Below, piece by piece: positions 22,341-33,905 of a DNA stretch of 64,000 nt. A program made the translations under genes and the position numbers. The notes beneath the pieces were generated by a model that saw only the letters and a list, made by a program, of their open reading frames with translations, searched no databases and had not been told where the DNA came from. Source of the stretch: Agrypnia vestita (taxonomy: Eukaryota; Arthropoda; Insecta; Trichoptera; Phryganeidae). How positions within the stretch are numbered: the first letter of the stretch is position 1; each line of letters starts with the position of its first letter. The stretch spans positions 81,619-145,618 of the forward strand of contig JADDOH010024928.1 in the NCBI GenBank assembly GCA_016648135.1, written 5' to 3'.

Positions 22341-22388
22341 TATACAAATTACATTATTAGTACTAATACTAATAATGTAATTTGTATA
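22341..22388. repeat. Perfect 22-bp-arm palindrome
   Basis: TATACAAATTACATTATTAG plus TA, four bases, then the exact complement. It sits directly at the upstream border of the RTE-like fragment and before another LINE fragment, so it may mark an insertion junction. Confidence 0.75.
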
Positions 22389-22439
22389 TGGCGGATCAGG
22401 TATTACGCACTCTACCTGGTTACGCAGAAATAAACTCAA

Positions 22440-22720
22440 ACTCACCTACATACTTACCATCACGAGATGGAAAAGGGACATAGCGCCACACAAGTGACCT
22501 GATTCCTCATTCATGAGGCGAGACTTGCATGTAAGCTCGACTGCATCTTCGCATGCAAGCTCGACTCTTTTTGAGGCTTCTAACGGAACCATCTTCCAGT
22601 ATCTGGTAAATCTGCTTGCGCCACGTCTTTTGCGGACGTCCTCTCTTTCTGGTGCCGTCAACATTAGCGTTATACGTCTTTCTTACAAATCTTTCCTTAT
22701 TCATTTGCTCAACATGCCCA
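22440..22720 (-). pseudogene. LINE C-terminal fragment (GRPRKTW-type)
   Basis: Minus-strand reading MNKERFVRKTYNANVDGTRK, RGRPQKTWRKQIYQILEDG, ACMRRCSRAYM. The same C-terminal module occurs at 39590, 48100 and 48580. The tail beyond ACMRRC is frameshifted. Confidence 0.8.
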
Positions 22721-22858
22721 AACCATCTGGGCGATCCTTTTTTAAGTCTATTAATTAATTACGTAATTACGCTAAGATCAGCTTTACACTAATTCCTAAT
22801 GTCTTCATTCTTTATTCTTTAATAAATTCAAACTTGTTCCTCTTTATTTAGTAGTATA

Positions 22859-23047
22859 AAAGCAAAGGCAGCAATATAAAAAAAAATTAAAAAATTGTCG
22901 AATGCAGTCACCGAAAATCACTAATTTTATATATCTATCGCTTTCAAAATCATGTTTCCTATAAAATCTAGAATTCAGTACACTATGAATTAGCAATCCT
23001 CGATGAAAATTTCATTTTGTCTTTTCTGATATTGCTGCCTTTGCTTT
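22859..23047. mobile_element. Small TA-flanked MITE
   Basis: 189 bp with 19-bp perfect inverted ends (AAAGCAAAGGCAGCAATAT) and a TA on each side, as in Tc1/mariner-type MITEs. A related copy with only the left end preserved lies at about 52079-52240, sharing GAATGCAGTCACCGAA and TCTATC-CTTTC/CAAAATCATGTTT. Confidence 0.8.
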
Positions 23048-23124
23048 TACACCCATTATCATGCCACGTCAGCTTCAAATTGCTACAATTGCCAATTTTC
23101 GGATGAGTGATGACACAAATTATT

Positions 23125-23290
23125 TTAAAAACTTCAAGCTATAAGTTAAAGCGCCAAAATTAAGATGGAGCGACAACGTCCTCAAAGACATTTCTGCCTT
23201 GGAGCTTCTGAACCGGAGAGAGCAGGCACCAAACCGAGATGAGTGGAAGAAGACTCTTGAGGAGGCCAAGACCCACGAGAGGTTGTAGAG
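23125..23290 (+). pseudogene. LINE C-terminal fragment
   Basis: Frame APKLRWSDNVLKDISALE, then NRDEWKKTLEEAKTH, ending at a TAG. A related piece (LRWNDNVF, then EEAITHQGL) is at 38870-39030. This is the typical end of a non-LTR ORF (RW-x-D, DR-x-EW, EEAKTH). Confidence 0.65.
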
Positions 23291-23299
23291 CCAACAGTG

Positions 23300-24389
23300 A
23301 TGATGATAAGTAAAAGCACATTTTGAAGATGACGTGGTGATGTAACCCCTTAATACGTTCATCTAATTGATTTCAATGTTGCGAGGTTTAAATGAAACAA
23401 TCCATTTTCTCTGAATCTACCGTTATGGGATTTACAACGTCGATGAAGTTGCGTCATTTCGCCATGGTTCTTCAATTGTCGTGGATAATTGTGTGAAAGA
23501 AATAGATGTATAAATGTAGGAGGATTTGATTGTATGCAGATTATGCGGTGTTAACGGGGAGAGTCTAGTAAGTAAGGTGTGCGCAAGGAAAGTGACCTCG
23601 TGATGAATGTTAAGTGAAAGAAAGTGATGTTCGAAAAGGAAGAAAGTAATACAACGTGCGGAACTCTGCCAGGTAATGAATGTTTGGAACAATTAGATGA
23701 TGTATCTTTTTTACTTTTTACAATTTTTTTTATAATACAATAAAATATGTAACTGCCCACTAGGCAGGCCTTTTTTAGGGCATGTTACATTTTACAACAC
23801 AAAATTTCACTGTAGGTACTTATTAGTAATTAATTAATATATTATAAAAAGTTTAATTAAATTAATTAATACATTACCTTAAATTAACACATTACAAAGA
23901 GTTGGTATTTTAGCTTAACTAAAACACCTACACAAATATATGCAATATTGAACATTAATTAATCTTTAACAGTAATTATCCAATTTAGATATAATATTTA
24001 AAAATATTTCAAAAATAATACTCATTTCACTAAACAGTTTTATTTTATAATTTCCATTAATTTCTTTTCAGTGTTTTCTCTACCCATATTGAATGGAACA
24101 TTAAATAGGTTTACTTTGAAATTTTTGTATCACTGCTGATTTGAATATTTTTAGTAAGTAGGTTATATATTCTAGGGGCTTGGAAACTGAATAGTCTTTG
24201 GTTAAAAGTTGTTTTCATTTTTGGGACCGTTTTATTATATTTTGCTTCAGTTGAGATGCAGTCTTTCAGGCATAATTTGCGGAGTTTTTATATTTCTATG
24301 AAATGTTTTTAGGATTTTCTGCACATACAGTTGTCTAACATCCAGGACATTAAATTGTCTAAATAGAAGCATCAATAGGAATGGAAAGA
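23300..24389. other. Stretch without recognisable genes
   Basis: Several weak open frames only. Around 23750 an ACTGCCCACTAGGCAGGCC string with flanking A-rich DNA resembles a LINE 3' end on the minus strand; otherwise nothing is supported. Confidence 0.35.
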
Positions 24390-24570
24390 CTTATTTTGAA
24401 TAAGATATTGAAAGGAGGATGACTACAGGAGAAAAGTGAACGGTGCTTTGAGTGCAGTAGTACAGAGTAGAAACTTATCAGCCGACGCGAGGCTAACGAT
24501 ACTGGACTCCTGATGGCAACACTGACGTCCGGAGCTTACAAAACAGAAACGAAAGTAGACTGAATGCGGT
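24390..24570 (+). pseudogene. LINE fragment, C-terminal domain
   Basis: With one frameshift the + strand reads DIERRMTTGEK, then NGALSAVVQSRNLSADARL, matching the region after the reverse-transcriptase core (the L-G-x-DIERRM...AR motif) in non-LTR elements. Only about 55 residues are left. Confidence 0.6.
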
Positions 24571-24704
24571 TTATATAAGGTCCCTCAGGCTTTTATGTGC
24601 GGCAAATTTATGTTTTAATTTTTAATTAAAAAAACAATAAACTTTGTATATTGATTAATAAAAATAAATATTTAAGGACATAATTCTACGGATAATTGGA
24701 CGTA

Positions 24705-24985
24705 TTCTGAAATAAGCAATATTGCTATTTCTGTACCTTGAAAGTTATTATATAACATTGTATGACCGCCAATTTTGAAGTTTGACGGGTTTGAAATCAA
24801 TAAATTAAAAAGCTCATTATTTATAATTGTGAATAACTTAATGTTTGTTTACGTTTTAGAGCTTTCTGATTGATTGAATTCATTCATTTCAATCCTGTCA
24901 GTCTTAAAACGTCAAAATTGGCGGTATTACAATGTTATGCAATAACTGTAAGGATACAGAAATAGCAATAATGCTTATTTCAGAA
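24705..24985. mobile_element. MITE with long inverted repeats and TA flanks
   Basis: Inverted arms of about 80 bp (24703-24784 and 24906-24987) begin TATTCTGAAATAAGC and keep ACCGCCAATTTTGA at their inner ends. TA lies at each border. The 120-bp centre is AT-rich and non-coding. Confidence 0.8.
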
Positions 24986-25494
24986 TACAGCCAAACTTCT
25001 TGTACATCTTCGCTTTATCAGTTGTATTCGCTCTTGAAATATGAAACACTTACTGCCTTTTGATTCGATATGTAAGATACAATATGTACTTCGATTTCGA
25101 TATGTAAGATACGGTTAATTATGAAGATGCGTGAGAATGGACAAGGTGGGCGATGTGTCAGAAAAGTGTCGCGGAGAGAACCTCCCTGCCGATCTTTTCG
25201 TAGAAACGGCGTGACGTTATCTTACTTGGCTAAATGAAATAGTTTTTTTCCGAAAAGATCCCGCTCCCTTATGTGTGGGAAGAGACCATTGTGTAAGAAA
25301 ATTCAGAAACATTTTTTCCGTCACACTTTACGTCCACAAATATATCGATCGGTTTAGTTTCCGTCGACCGTATAGCGGATGGCTTTCACAAAGCCCTTCC
25401 AGGAACGTCTGTCACACCCAAACCTTGCCTTCTCGACACAGAGATGAGAAGATATTGTTACCGGATAAAATAAAATGTTAAATGTTCATGTATT

Positions 25495-25990
25495 CACTAC
25501 TACACTGTAGTACTACATTACATTAAAGTGCACACTTCACACCTTTTGAAGTGTAGTGCACACTACAAACCTCAACACACCTCACACACGCATACAAACA
25601 CACCTCAAAGTTATTGAAAGTGTATATTTCAAATAGTACACTTCATTTCAAAGCGAACACTACAAAGTACACACACTTAAAAGTTATCGAATGTACGAGC
25701 ACGTACTTCAAATAGTACATTTTGTATGTGAAATTTTTGGAAATCGAAACAACCCCCCCTCCATGGTTTGAAAAAAAAATTTTGGGACCGAACGAAGAAA
25801 TCTGTTTTTTTTTAGGTCGCCAAATGTTACTTTTAAGAAAATATCGGCATTTACTTCACTTTATTACTTCACTTCATTACTTCACTTTATTAATTCTACA
25901 ATTACTTCACTTCATTAGTACCTACTACAATTACTTCACTTAATGTAGTTTTCACTACAATTGTAGTGTATACTTTGTAGTCTTCAAACT
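25495..25990. repeat. CACTAC/ACTTCA-rich low-complexity block
   Basis: Repeated CACTAC, ACACTTCA and ATTACTTCACTT units in both senses over about 500 bp, with GTAGTGTA-type strings at both ends. It could be an internally amplified MITE, but no precise inverted ends could be set. Confidence 0.45.
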
Positions 25991-26505
25991 GGTGAACGTC
26001 AAGCATTTTGAAATGTAGTTTTCCCCTTCGCTACTGTACAGGTACCCGTCTGTCTGAGGTGATGGTCGAATAATCTAACGCCCCAGCAGTCAACTTTTCT
26101 ACCCCGAGTTTTTTCCGAAACGGCCTCTCACTTCGTCCCTTGTGACAGCCGCATCTTTTATTCATGTTTTATATCCTACTTTTTCCTTTTAATACAGGAG
26201 CCCTAGAGCCACGCGACTGATGTGTATTCCGCCACCCGTCTCAGCGATATTTCACACACGAGTGATGTCAAATAACGCATAATTTTCCACATTTGATTTT
26301 GTGTATATTGTACAATATCGACGCGTCTCCGAGAACCGACCGTGGCGTAGTGGGTCGCGATTACGGACCACCAAAATATATATACATACTTGAAATAACG
26401 GAAATGCTCAGCTCTCATGACCTCCCCAAAGAAGTTAGGCCTCAGGTAGATAAGGCTGCAGTTTTGGCAGGCTGCCTGAGAAATGTTGTATCATACAATA
26501 TATCA

Positions 26506-27137
26506 TAGAGCCTCCAATCCGAATATTCGAACCTCGAATATATCCGCCTGTTTTTAATACTCGTACTAAACGAAACAAAGGTTTACGAGCATTGGAAGTC
26601 ATCTGCAAGCACTTTCGGCTATATGGAAGTCGGACATCAAAGATGTAAACGTCGTAAATTGTCGGACATCTTTTGCATTTGCCTTGTTTTTAAAGTCTTA
26701 TACTTTTCTTTATGGTTTTATTACAATAAGCACTTACAATTATATGGAGGCGACTTTCTATTATTCTTTAGTACCTATTAAGATTTCATAAATATTTGAG
26801 CCGACAAACAAGAAGTTATATACAAAATGATTTTTAAAAAACTTGCACGTGGGGTGAAAGATATGAAGTAATATCTAAAATTTTGTCAGTTATCGAGATA
26901 TTTTTTTTGTGTTTTTTTTAAATTTGTATTTCTAAATACAACATTATTTTTCAATATATTTTTTGTTGTTTTTTTGTAACACACTACAATTATTGATTTT
27001 TTTTTAAATATATAGAATGTATTTATCATCCGAAGTAAATTATTCCTTTCTTAAAAATTTTACGAATATATTCGAATATATTATCATTAACTATTCGATA
27101 TTCGAATAGTTAGAATCACGAATATTTGGAGACTCTA
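26506..27137. repeat. Possible TIR element with AATATTCG ends
   Basis: Left end TAGAGCCTCCAATCCGAATA and right end complement TAGAGTCTCCAAATATTCG form an imperfect inverted pair, resembling hAT-type CAGAG ends. The inner right side also repeats TATTCGAATA strings. No target duplication or protein was seen. Confidence 0.35.
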
Positions 27138-27144
27138 GTTGCAT

Positions 27145-27480
27145 GGAGGAATAAAGATATGAGAACAGATGGCAAGGTTACACATTTATAAGAACTGTAT
27201 GCGACCTATTCTCACATATGGTATTGAAGCGAGGGCGGACACTCAAGACAAAGGGCATGGTAAGAACAACGAAAATGAGAACCCTGCGTGCTACTGCTGA
27301 GAAGGCTCTGCATGATCCTGTGAGGAATACAGCAATCTGGAAGGTCTGCGAGGTTCAAGACGTCAGGTGGGGGCGACAGCGTCGACGATACTGGTACCAA
27401 CACGTTCAAAGAATGAGTACATCAAGATTACAACCATACATGGCTCTGCATGGCCTACCACAGGTGTGGAGAACCTAGGG
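27145..27480 (+). pseudogene. LINE C-terminal fragment
   Basis: Across two frames: CMRPILTYGIEARADTQD, then MVRTTKMRTLRATAEKALHD, VRNTAIWKVCEVQDV, WGRQRRRYWYQHVQRM. This is a typical non-LTR ORF end (YG-x-E, R-x-LR, W-x-x-HVQRM). One frameshift near 27240. Confidence 0.8.
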
Positions 27481-27645
27481 CACGCGTGTCAGAGGTGGCA
27501 CGTTTGAGAATTTGGAAAGCACGCGAACGATTTCCAAGTTCAAAAATATTTTTTTTAATTTTTAAATAGTTGAATTTGGAAATAATTGAAAGCGATTGAT
27601 TAACGAACATAATTACGAACGAATAAATATGCAGAAGAAGAAATA

Positions 27646-27840
27646 ATGAAACATTGGAACGCCATTCCAGAAATCTTTAGCGATTTAAAGAAACTAGCGA
27701 GAGCAATATTATCAATTTTCTCTTCTACATTGCTTGGTACAATAAAGTCATTATTTTCAGAAATGAATTTCATAAAATGTAATTCAAACAGGGGCTTTGC
27801 AAAACAATGGCACCCCTCCTCCCCGAAAAACATATTTATG
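27646..27840 (+). pseudogene. hAT transposase C-terminal remnant
   Basis: The frame reads LKKLARAILSIFSSTLLGT, then SLFSEMNFIKCNSNRG. It matches the C-terminal dimerisation region of ZBED5/SCAND3-like hAT proteins (LA-x-x-IL-x-IFGST-x-x-CE-x-LFS-x-MN-x-IK). The Cys-Glu pair before LFS is altered. About 60 residues remain. Confidence 0.65.
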
Positions 27841-27850
27841 GTTAAATCTG

Positions 27851-27882
27851 TAACCCGGGCAACACCGGGTACGGACCGCTAG
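27851..27882 (+). mobile_element. Helitron-like 3' end
   Basis: CCCGGGCAACACCGGG can form a hairpin and is followed by TACGGACCGCTAG and T. A related end (CAACGCCGGGTGTATCAACTAG|T) is at 36798-36821. No upstream Helitron coding sequence is visible. Confidence 0.55.
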
Positions 27883-27947
27883 TGAGTTAAAATAATGATG
27901 TGTAATTCTTTAGTGTTTGGAAACCGCAGGCAGCGCTCTAATGCCAC

Positions 27948-28115
27948 ATATCTTCTTCTTCTATCCCTTATCCTATTGGGTCGGGGTCCCTGCGCCGCAT
28001 AAAAGGTTCCAACTTTTCCCGTCTTGGGCTTCGCTCTCCACGTCCGCCCAATTTAGTTGCAACCACGTTTCGCACAGTCCTCCAACTGCTTCCGCCAGCT
28101 CCTAGGACGGTCACT
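27948..28115 (-). pseudogene. LINE C-terminal scrap
   Basis: On the minus strand: a GRPRS-like start, WRKQLEDCAKRGCN, IGRTWRAKPKTGKVGTFYAA, then a (GAA)n tail whose complement is at 27950-27960. It looks like the 3' end of a truncated minus-strand insertion. Confidence 0.5.
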
Positions 28116-28216
28116 CAGTCTATACCTATTCATATACATTATTATAAAATCTCTTGAGAGCGTTGATAAAAACATGAATAAAAAAAAGTAACCCATAAAA
28201 ACCAAGTTTTTACTAT

Positions 28217-28858
28217 ACTCCTTTTCTTTGTAAAATATAACAATAATTAAAGACGAATTAAAACATATAACATAACACTAAACTTACAGAAATTTAATAT
28301 ATTTCTAAAATGTCAGATGTTTTGAGATGTCAAGATTTTGATAGATTCAATTATCATCAATGTCGTACCTAATGAATTTCCAGCGTCAAATGATTTAGTC
28401 AGAATCAGATTTGAGTAATGTAGAATTCTTCAAAACTAAGCAGAAATCTAAAAGAAATTAAATTATTATTTGATTTTTTTCCAAAAAACCCAATTTTGCT
28501 GTCATCTGTGAACCAATTGTTTTGTAAATTTTCGAAATTCGTAGTGATGTACCTATTATACCGATGGAGTAATTCAAATTTAGAAAATATTCCGCGACGT
28601 TGTCGGGTCGCCGCGCCGTTGCTGATCAAACTTTTCTAATGATTCCAATTTGAAAAAACCAATAAAATTTCTAAAAATCCGAAATTATACTATAATTATT
28701 ATTTTTTTAACGAAAATTTGACAGATCTTTTTGATCATCGCCACGAGTCTGCTTGCCAAGTTTCAGCTCGATTGGATCACGGGAAAAGGGTCAAAAATCG
28801 ATCCAAAGTTTTTGTTGACGGCAAGCAAGCAGACGCCACGAGTTAATATAAAGGGAGT
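28217..28858 (-). repeat. Family-A repeat, copy 2
   Basis: Ends ACTCCTTTTCTTTG and AAAGGGAGT. On the minus strand it carries the core (CCTTTTCCCGTGATCCAATC and the two GTGGCG strings). The AACCCATAAAAACCAAG string just outside the left end is kept in copies 1, 5 and 6. Confidence 0.7.
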
Positions 28859-28869
28859 AATAAAAAAGC

Positions 28870-29470
28870 AATCAGCCCGGAAACACGTAGCTTTGCAGCA
28901 TCCACTCACTAGCTAAAATTATAATGAGCACTAGCTTTCTGCTAGTACACATTATAATTTCTCGCTGGTACTCACTTAACACACAGAGTGCCTCGGGCCT
29001 TACAAATATTCAAATATGCTTACTTAAATAGTAAAATTATTCGCTTCGAGAACAACTTGTCAACTTTCTATCGCTCAATTAAAAGTTTTCGCCTAATTTA
29101 GATCCGCTCTTATTTCCATCGACTTGCGTAAGTTTTGCTATCGAAAATTTTACACTCGTTTTTCCTATGTTACGCGTTCGTTACACAAATGTTTTGGCGT
29201 ATTCGAGTATATGTTATTTACGTAATACAGGGTGTTACTGTGCCCAAGTTACAACTTCTACATCTTTAATAATAATAAATAAGTAATGAAGGGGAAATGA
29301 TCGGATACGGAAATCATGGATGAAGAAGACACGTATACGACCTACCTGACATGGCACACCAAAAATAAGATGGTTTTCTAATAGAATGTTATCGGGGCAA
29401 TGTCCAACAGTAAAAATATACAAATATATTAATTAATAATTATTCATTAATATAACTTATAATTATTATT
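28870..29470. other. Stretch without recognisable genes
   Basis: AT-rich, with a short imperfect inverted CTAGC/GCTAG pair near 28910-28960. No coding or RNA feature is supported. Confidence 0.35.
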
Positions 29471-29471
29471 T

Positions 29472-29587
29472 AAGTGATCACTTAAGCCAGCTCATACAGG
29501 TCATAAGCCCTAGGCCGCCGTATAAAGATTTCCACACACGTTTCCCATATAAATAGCTTTGCTTCTATGAGACTTATCTTGATTAAT
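29472..29587 (-). repeat. Dispersed repeat family C, copy 2
   Basis: On the minus strand: AAGTCTCATAGAAGCAAAGC, TATTTATATGGGAAACGTG, GGGCTTATGACCTGTATGAG, CTGGCTTAAGTGATC. Best match is the copy at 57567-57670. Confidence 0.6.
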
Positions 29588-29596
29588 GTTTTTGCA

Positions 29597-29790
29597 TTTG
29601 TTGGGTGTAGTGGTTATTTTGCTCGCCTAGTGCACCAGTAGTCGGTGGTTCGAGCCCCATTCCTGGACGACATATTTGGCGCTCTGTGATTGTACGCAAT
29701 CAGTTCATGGTAGTTTTGCAGTAGCAGTGACTATTCTTACAAAACACAGTTGACAAGTACTTCTTTTTTTGACTCAGTACTTGTCTTCTA
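29597..29790 (+). mobile_element. tRNA-derived SINE
   Basis: A box TGGGTGTAGTGGTTA and B box GGTTCGAGCCCC about 40 nt apart, with a GCTCGCCTAGTGCACC stretch between, then a body ending near a T-rich/A-rich tract at 29762-29812. The same head type is at 11875. It lies 10 bp beyond a family-C copy. Confidence 0.7.
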
Positions 29791-29799
29791 TGCGTGTTT

Positions 29800-31354
29800 T
29801 GTCAAAAAAAATTCATCCTTAAATATAATAATTCTTGTGGTATGAAATGTTGTGCATTAAATATGTTTTTAAAAATCAATTAACTAATCAAGTTTCAAAT
29901 TCCAGCATTTCGAAAAACTCTCAAATATATGCAGTAAAAACGAAATTTTACGCGAATGAGTATAGAAACGAAAGAAGAAGTAGTAGAAAATAAATGGAAA
30001 GATAATTTCACGCATAAATGCTTTGTCTTTAATTTTTTTTCAAATTGTGTTGACCATTTATACTTGCAGAGAAAACCGTAAAAAAGTGCGTAAAAAATGA
30101 AAAAAAAGCATAAAAAAGGCTTTGTCACATTGGAAGGAGAGATCCGAATATGAACTACTTTTTCAATACATTTACTTTTGTATGAAATGTCGTGCATTAT
30201 TAAATAATATCTTTATCCGGTAGTCACCCGCTCTTAAGCCTTATTTCTTTGTCCTCAAGTTTACTATTACCTTCCCTTAGTTATTCAGTTGTGATTAAAA
30301 TCTCAGCGGGACCCGAGAGACAGAACGTACGACAAAACGAAACCTACAGCAGCCAGATGACGTCTGTTTAAATATTTACGTAATGAGTCCCCGGTTATGA
30401 CGTCAGACTCTTGCATGATTTTCATCCCTGTCAAATACACCCCTTGAGGCATTAACAAATACATTCAAATTCAAATATTTTGCTGTCGTAACCATTGTAC
30501 ATATAAATTTTATTTTATTATGTCACTGGCGATGATAAGTAGATACACTATGTTGGGATTTATCACCAGAATTACTCACGACTTTAAAAATCCTCAAAGT
30601 CTAAAATTCTCTACACATCACTAGTACGAAGTATATTGGAATATTCGTCAGTTATTTGATCACCTTATTACACAATATTGATTCTCTCTCTCTATCTGAT
30701 ATAAATTTGCATGTTAAAGCCCGTATATGAAACCCGGAGTTCTTTAGAGTAAGCCAGCACACTAATAATGTCGGTCACTTTTCTCCCATCACAAGGATGT
30801 GTCGCACATATAATTTGTATTGTGCTGACCCTAACATTGATGCTGATATTCTTGCAGATACCTTATCTTCGTTCAAAAACTCACTCATACACAACATCCA
30901 TTTTCTAAACGATGACATGAACCTATAGATCCATTAAATCAATTATTCATTAAATACTAATCGCACTACATTCAAACACTAAGTATACAATACACATAAA
31001 TGTACATGTAAATGCAAATATATTATACATGTTACTAGAGCCGAAGACACTTGTAATTAGGATAATGGGCATAGTCTATAAATAATGTTTATTATTAGAG
31101 TATCATGTACCTATTATCCCGTTAGTGTCTCTAATAAATAAAAAAATAAAATAAATAAAAACCCAAGCGTACAGAATAATGGGGCAAGCCCGGCATGAAT
31201 CAACAAGGCAAAGCCGAATATCCATGGATCGAAGCTCATGCTCTGTATTTGATGGAATCTGCTTGGTGATGTGATCCGATTGATTTTGCAAATCCGGTTC
31301 CGATAAATTGAAATCTAAAGTTATAATCGGAGGTCGAAGCACAGCGGCGGGAAG
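29800..31354. other. Stretch without recognisable genes
   Basis: AT-rich. At 30765-30790 is the AATAATGTCGGTCACTT string that recurs near 57790, suggesting a shared unclassified element. No gene is supported. Confidence 0.35.
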
Positions 31355-31672
31355 ATGACAATAGTACATCCGACGAAAATGCAGTTGTGGACAATTTTTA
31401 TACTGAAGCGTCTTCTTAATGAGTATAATAGAGAAAAACATATTCCTATCAGTGACGATCCTTTGTTATGGTGGAAAGTGAATGCAAAATACAACTCGAT
31501 TGCCCGCCAGTATTTGTCGTCTCCACCAAGCTCAGTAGCGAGCGAACAACTTTTTAGTGGTGCTGACCTAATCAGTGACCCGTTGAGAAATAGATTGGAT
31601 GGAGATAAAGCTGCGAAGCTTTTGTTCATTGATTACAGTTTGCTTCTTTTGGAGTCGGTTCACTTGATCTAA
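31355..31672 (+). pseudogene. hAT transposase C-terminal domain
   Basis: The 105-residue frame contains DPLLWWKVNAKYNSIARQYL, then SSPPSSVASEQLFSGAD, RNRLDGDKAAKLLFIDYSL: the hATC dimerisation domain. All hallmarks (WW-x-x-N, P-x-SSVASE-x-LFS-x-A, RN-x-L) are present apart from the usual Gly after LFSGA. The catalytic region upstream is gone. The call of the domain is firm. Confidence 0.9.
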
Positions 31673-31679
31673 TTTACTA

Positions 31680-32490
31680 CTATATGTCGACCACAATCAA
31701 AAGACCATTCCCTAGCTTTGTCCGGTAAGAAGAAAGCGGGGGGGAAAGTTGTCTGGCAAGCCCTAGTACAAGCCTCAATATGATATTTCAAATAAGTATA
31801 TATTTTTTAGTTAAAAAAAGGTTACTTACTTACTAGAAAAACTTATTTTGCGTTCTTATTTTGCATCTTAACAACACACATTTTTGCGCACATTCTTTTG
31901 AATGCGGTCTAGCTATAGTACTGTTTAAGATTGGAGAAAATTCGATTATTTTTATTTTCAACACCAAGGTAGATGTATTGTTTTTTAAGGCAATATAAAT
32001 GAAAGTGATGAATAATAATGTTTGTAATTTTACTTTATAAGCCCTGCCCTTAACATATTTGTTTTCTGCCTCCGCCTTCGATTCCGTTTCCGGTTCAGAG
32101 AAACCAAATCTACAAACTCCGATTCCGAATTAGGTTCCGATAAAGCGACCTCCTTAACATCCCTTCTGTGTACTATGAGCTGCTTATACCGCTGATACTT
32201 GGAAACGCTGAAATGGGAAGTCCTACTCCACCCGCTGTGTTCTCCAGACACTGCTCCTTTTGAGCACAACTTGTTTCGATCGATGACTGAAGGCTGACAG
32301 ACACTTCACTTTTTATGAAGATACCAAAAAATAGGTCGATTCGTGGATATCCTCAAAATTTGATTCGTTTTTCCGACATGGTATCCATATCTGCCAGAAA
32401 GATGGAGAAAAGTAGTGGCTAGCGATGGACAAGACTTTGAATGATCAACTTATTACCACTTTTTAAAGACAATGCTGTAGAAAATCAAAT
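31680..32490. other. Stretch without assigned genes
   Basis: A minus-strand frame at 32030-32269 (79 residues, with a basic RKRNRRRRQK stretch) has no family match and may be the far end of the neighbouring hAT remnant's host element or chance. Confidence 0.3.
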
Positions 32491-32494
32491 TAAT

Positions 32495-32705
32495 TAATCA
32501 ATTAGAAAGACGTACAGAATAATCAAATCGACGAAAAAATATTTGGCTGCTAAGATAAGGTCGACATATTCAGGGAAATTCACAAGGCCGCTTTAGCGTA
32601 ATTGGATAACGCGCTGAATAGGAGGAGATCCGTGGTTCGAATCCCGGTAGCAGCCAAATGTTTTTTCGTGGATTTGATTTTTCTGTATGTCTTTCTAATT
32701 GATTA
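32495..32705. mobile_element. Foldback element with a tRNA-like sequence in its loop
   Basis: Arms 32495-32550 and 32650-32705 pair as reverse complements at 52 of 56 positions. The roughly 100-nt loop contains a tRNA-like unit, 32587-32655: acceptor halves GGCCGCT and AGCAGCC (one mismatch), D arm GCG-TAATTGGATAA-CGC with an A box, and a perfect B box GGTTCGAATCC. The anticodon stem does not pair, so it is probably a SINE-type pol III promoter rather than a functional tRNA. The 3' flank (GGTTTTAAATTACGCAGAAC) resembles the one at 34677. Confidence 0.65.
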
Positions 32706-32719
32706 TTTAATTTGGTTTT

Positions 32720-33890
32720 AAATTACGCAGAACTTTGTTCTGAAAAAATTGCAACTTCACAAAAATAATGTGTTCCTGAATATAACAATGCTGTAATTTT
32801 CTTAAGAAAATCCATCAAAATGAATGCTCGGTCCTATTATATAAAATAAAAATTCTTGAAAATATGTTAAGGTTTCTGAGACAAGGATTGATGCCACTGA
32901 TTATATACCTATTCATAGAATAACTAACTTACGTAGTATAGACAGATATTAAGTATTCTCCTATCACTTATTATTTTCATTTTAAACGCAGTGATTCGTT
33001 CATCACAATCTTATTGTAACAATAGATTTAACCGGTCGTATGCCGCGGAATTTCGCGCACAATTGCTGATTTTTAGACGCTTTTTTGTGATGGATATATT
33101 CATGTAAAAATCAACAATAATCGCTAAGAAGTTGCTGTATCTGGTTTCTCAATATACAGACTTCAATAATATATATTTCAATAATTACTTGTACGATTAT
33201 TACTTATTCATTAATTATCAAAATAAGTAACGAAATTTCGAATTAACGAAAAGTTAAAAATTTGTAAATAAGGAAAATAATGTAAATATGAATTAAAAAT
33301 AATTTTCCATGAAAAGCATTAAGTAAAGAATGATGCGTTTTTTCATTTTATTGATTTTGTCGGAACATGTTACCGTGGATACACATCGATAATATGTAAT
33401 CACACATTCTTAGTGTGAACGCATTTTTGCTCACGCGCTCCCATATGAATTTCGCGCTTGAATGATCTCAGAAAAATATGCGATGAAAATGTGACCAGAC
33501 AGCTGCTTCATACCAGGTACCGTGGTGACAACATGTCTTATTCATTATTAAAAATTAACAAAACAACAACAAAAAAAATAGTCGATAATTAGGTATTATT
33601 CTTTATTATTTACAACTTCTTGCAAATAATAAAGGATAAATTTGTCGAGGCCTCTGCGATAAAAAACTATACTTGATTGAACGCGAACAGAATAAGTGTC
33701 GAAAGTGCTCACTTTTGTCTACCTGGTATTCCATTTTAAGGCCTGTAATTAAATAAAATACTACACGTAACATAAAAGCAAACGATATTGGATACCGCGG
33801 AGAAGTTTTATGTGTGCAATTTTCAAATTTTTATCATGGCCTCCAATATAAATACTGCAGCTGAAAATTTAAAAAAACTTACCTATACAA
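32720..33890. other. Stretch without recognisable genes
   Basis: AT-rich; short frames only. No supported feature. Confidence 0.35.
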
Positions 33891-33905
33891 AACAAGTTTT
33901 ATTAT

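Noticed and set aside
31103..31629. Minus-strand frames opposite the hAT fragment
   Set aside because: They are the shadow of the + strand hAT C-terminal domain, which has clear conserved motifs.
32587..32655. tRNA gene
   Set aside because: A and B boxes and acceptor halves are present, but the anticodon stem does not pair and the acceptor stem has a mismatch. It lies in a foldback, so a SINE-type promoter is more likely.
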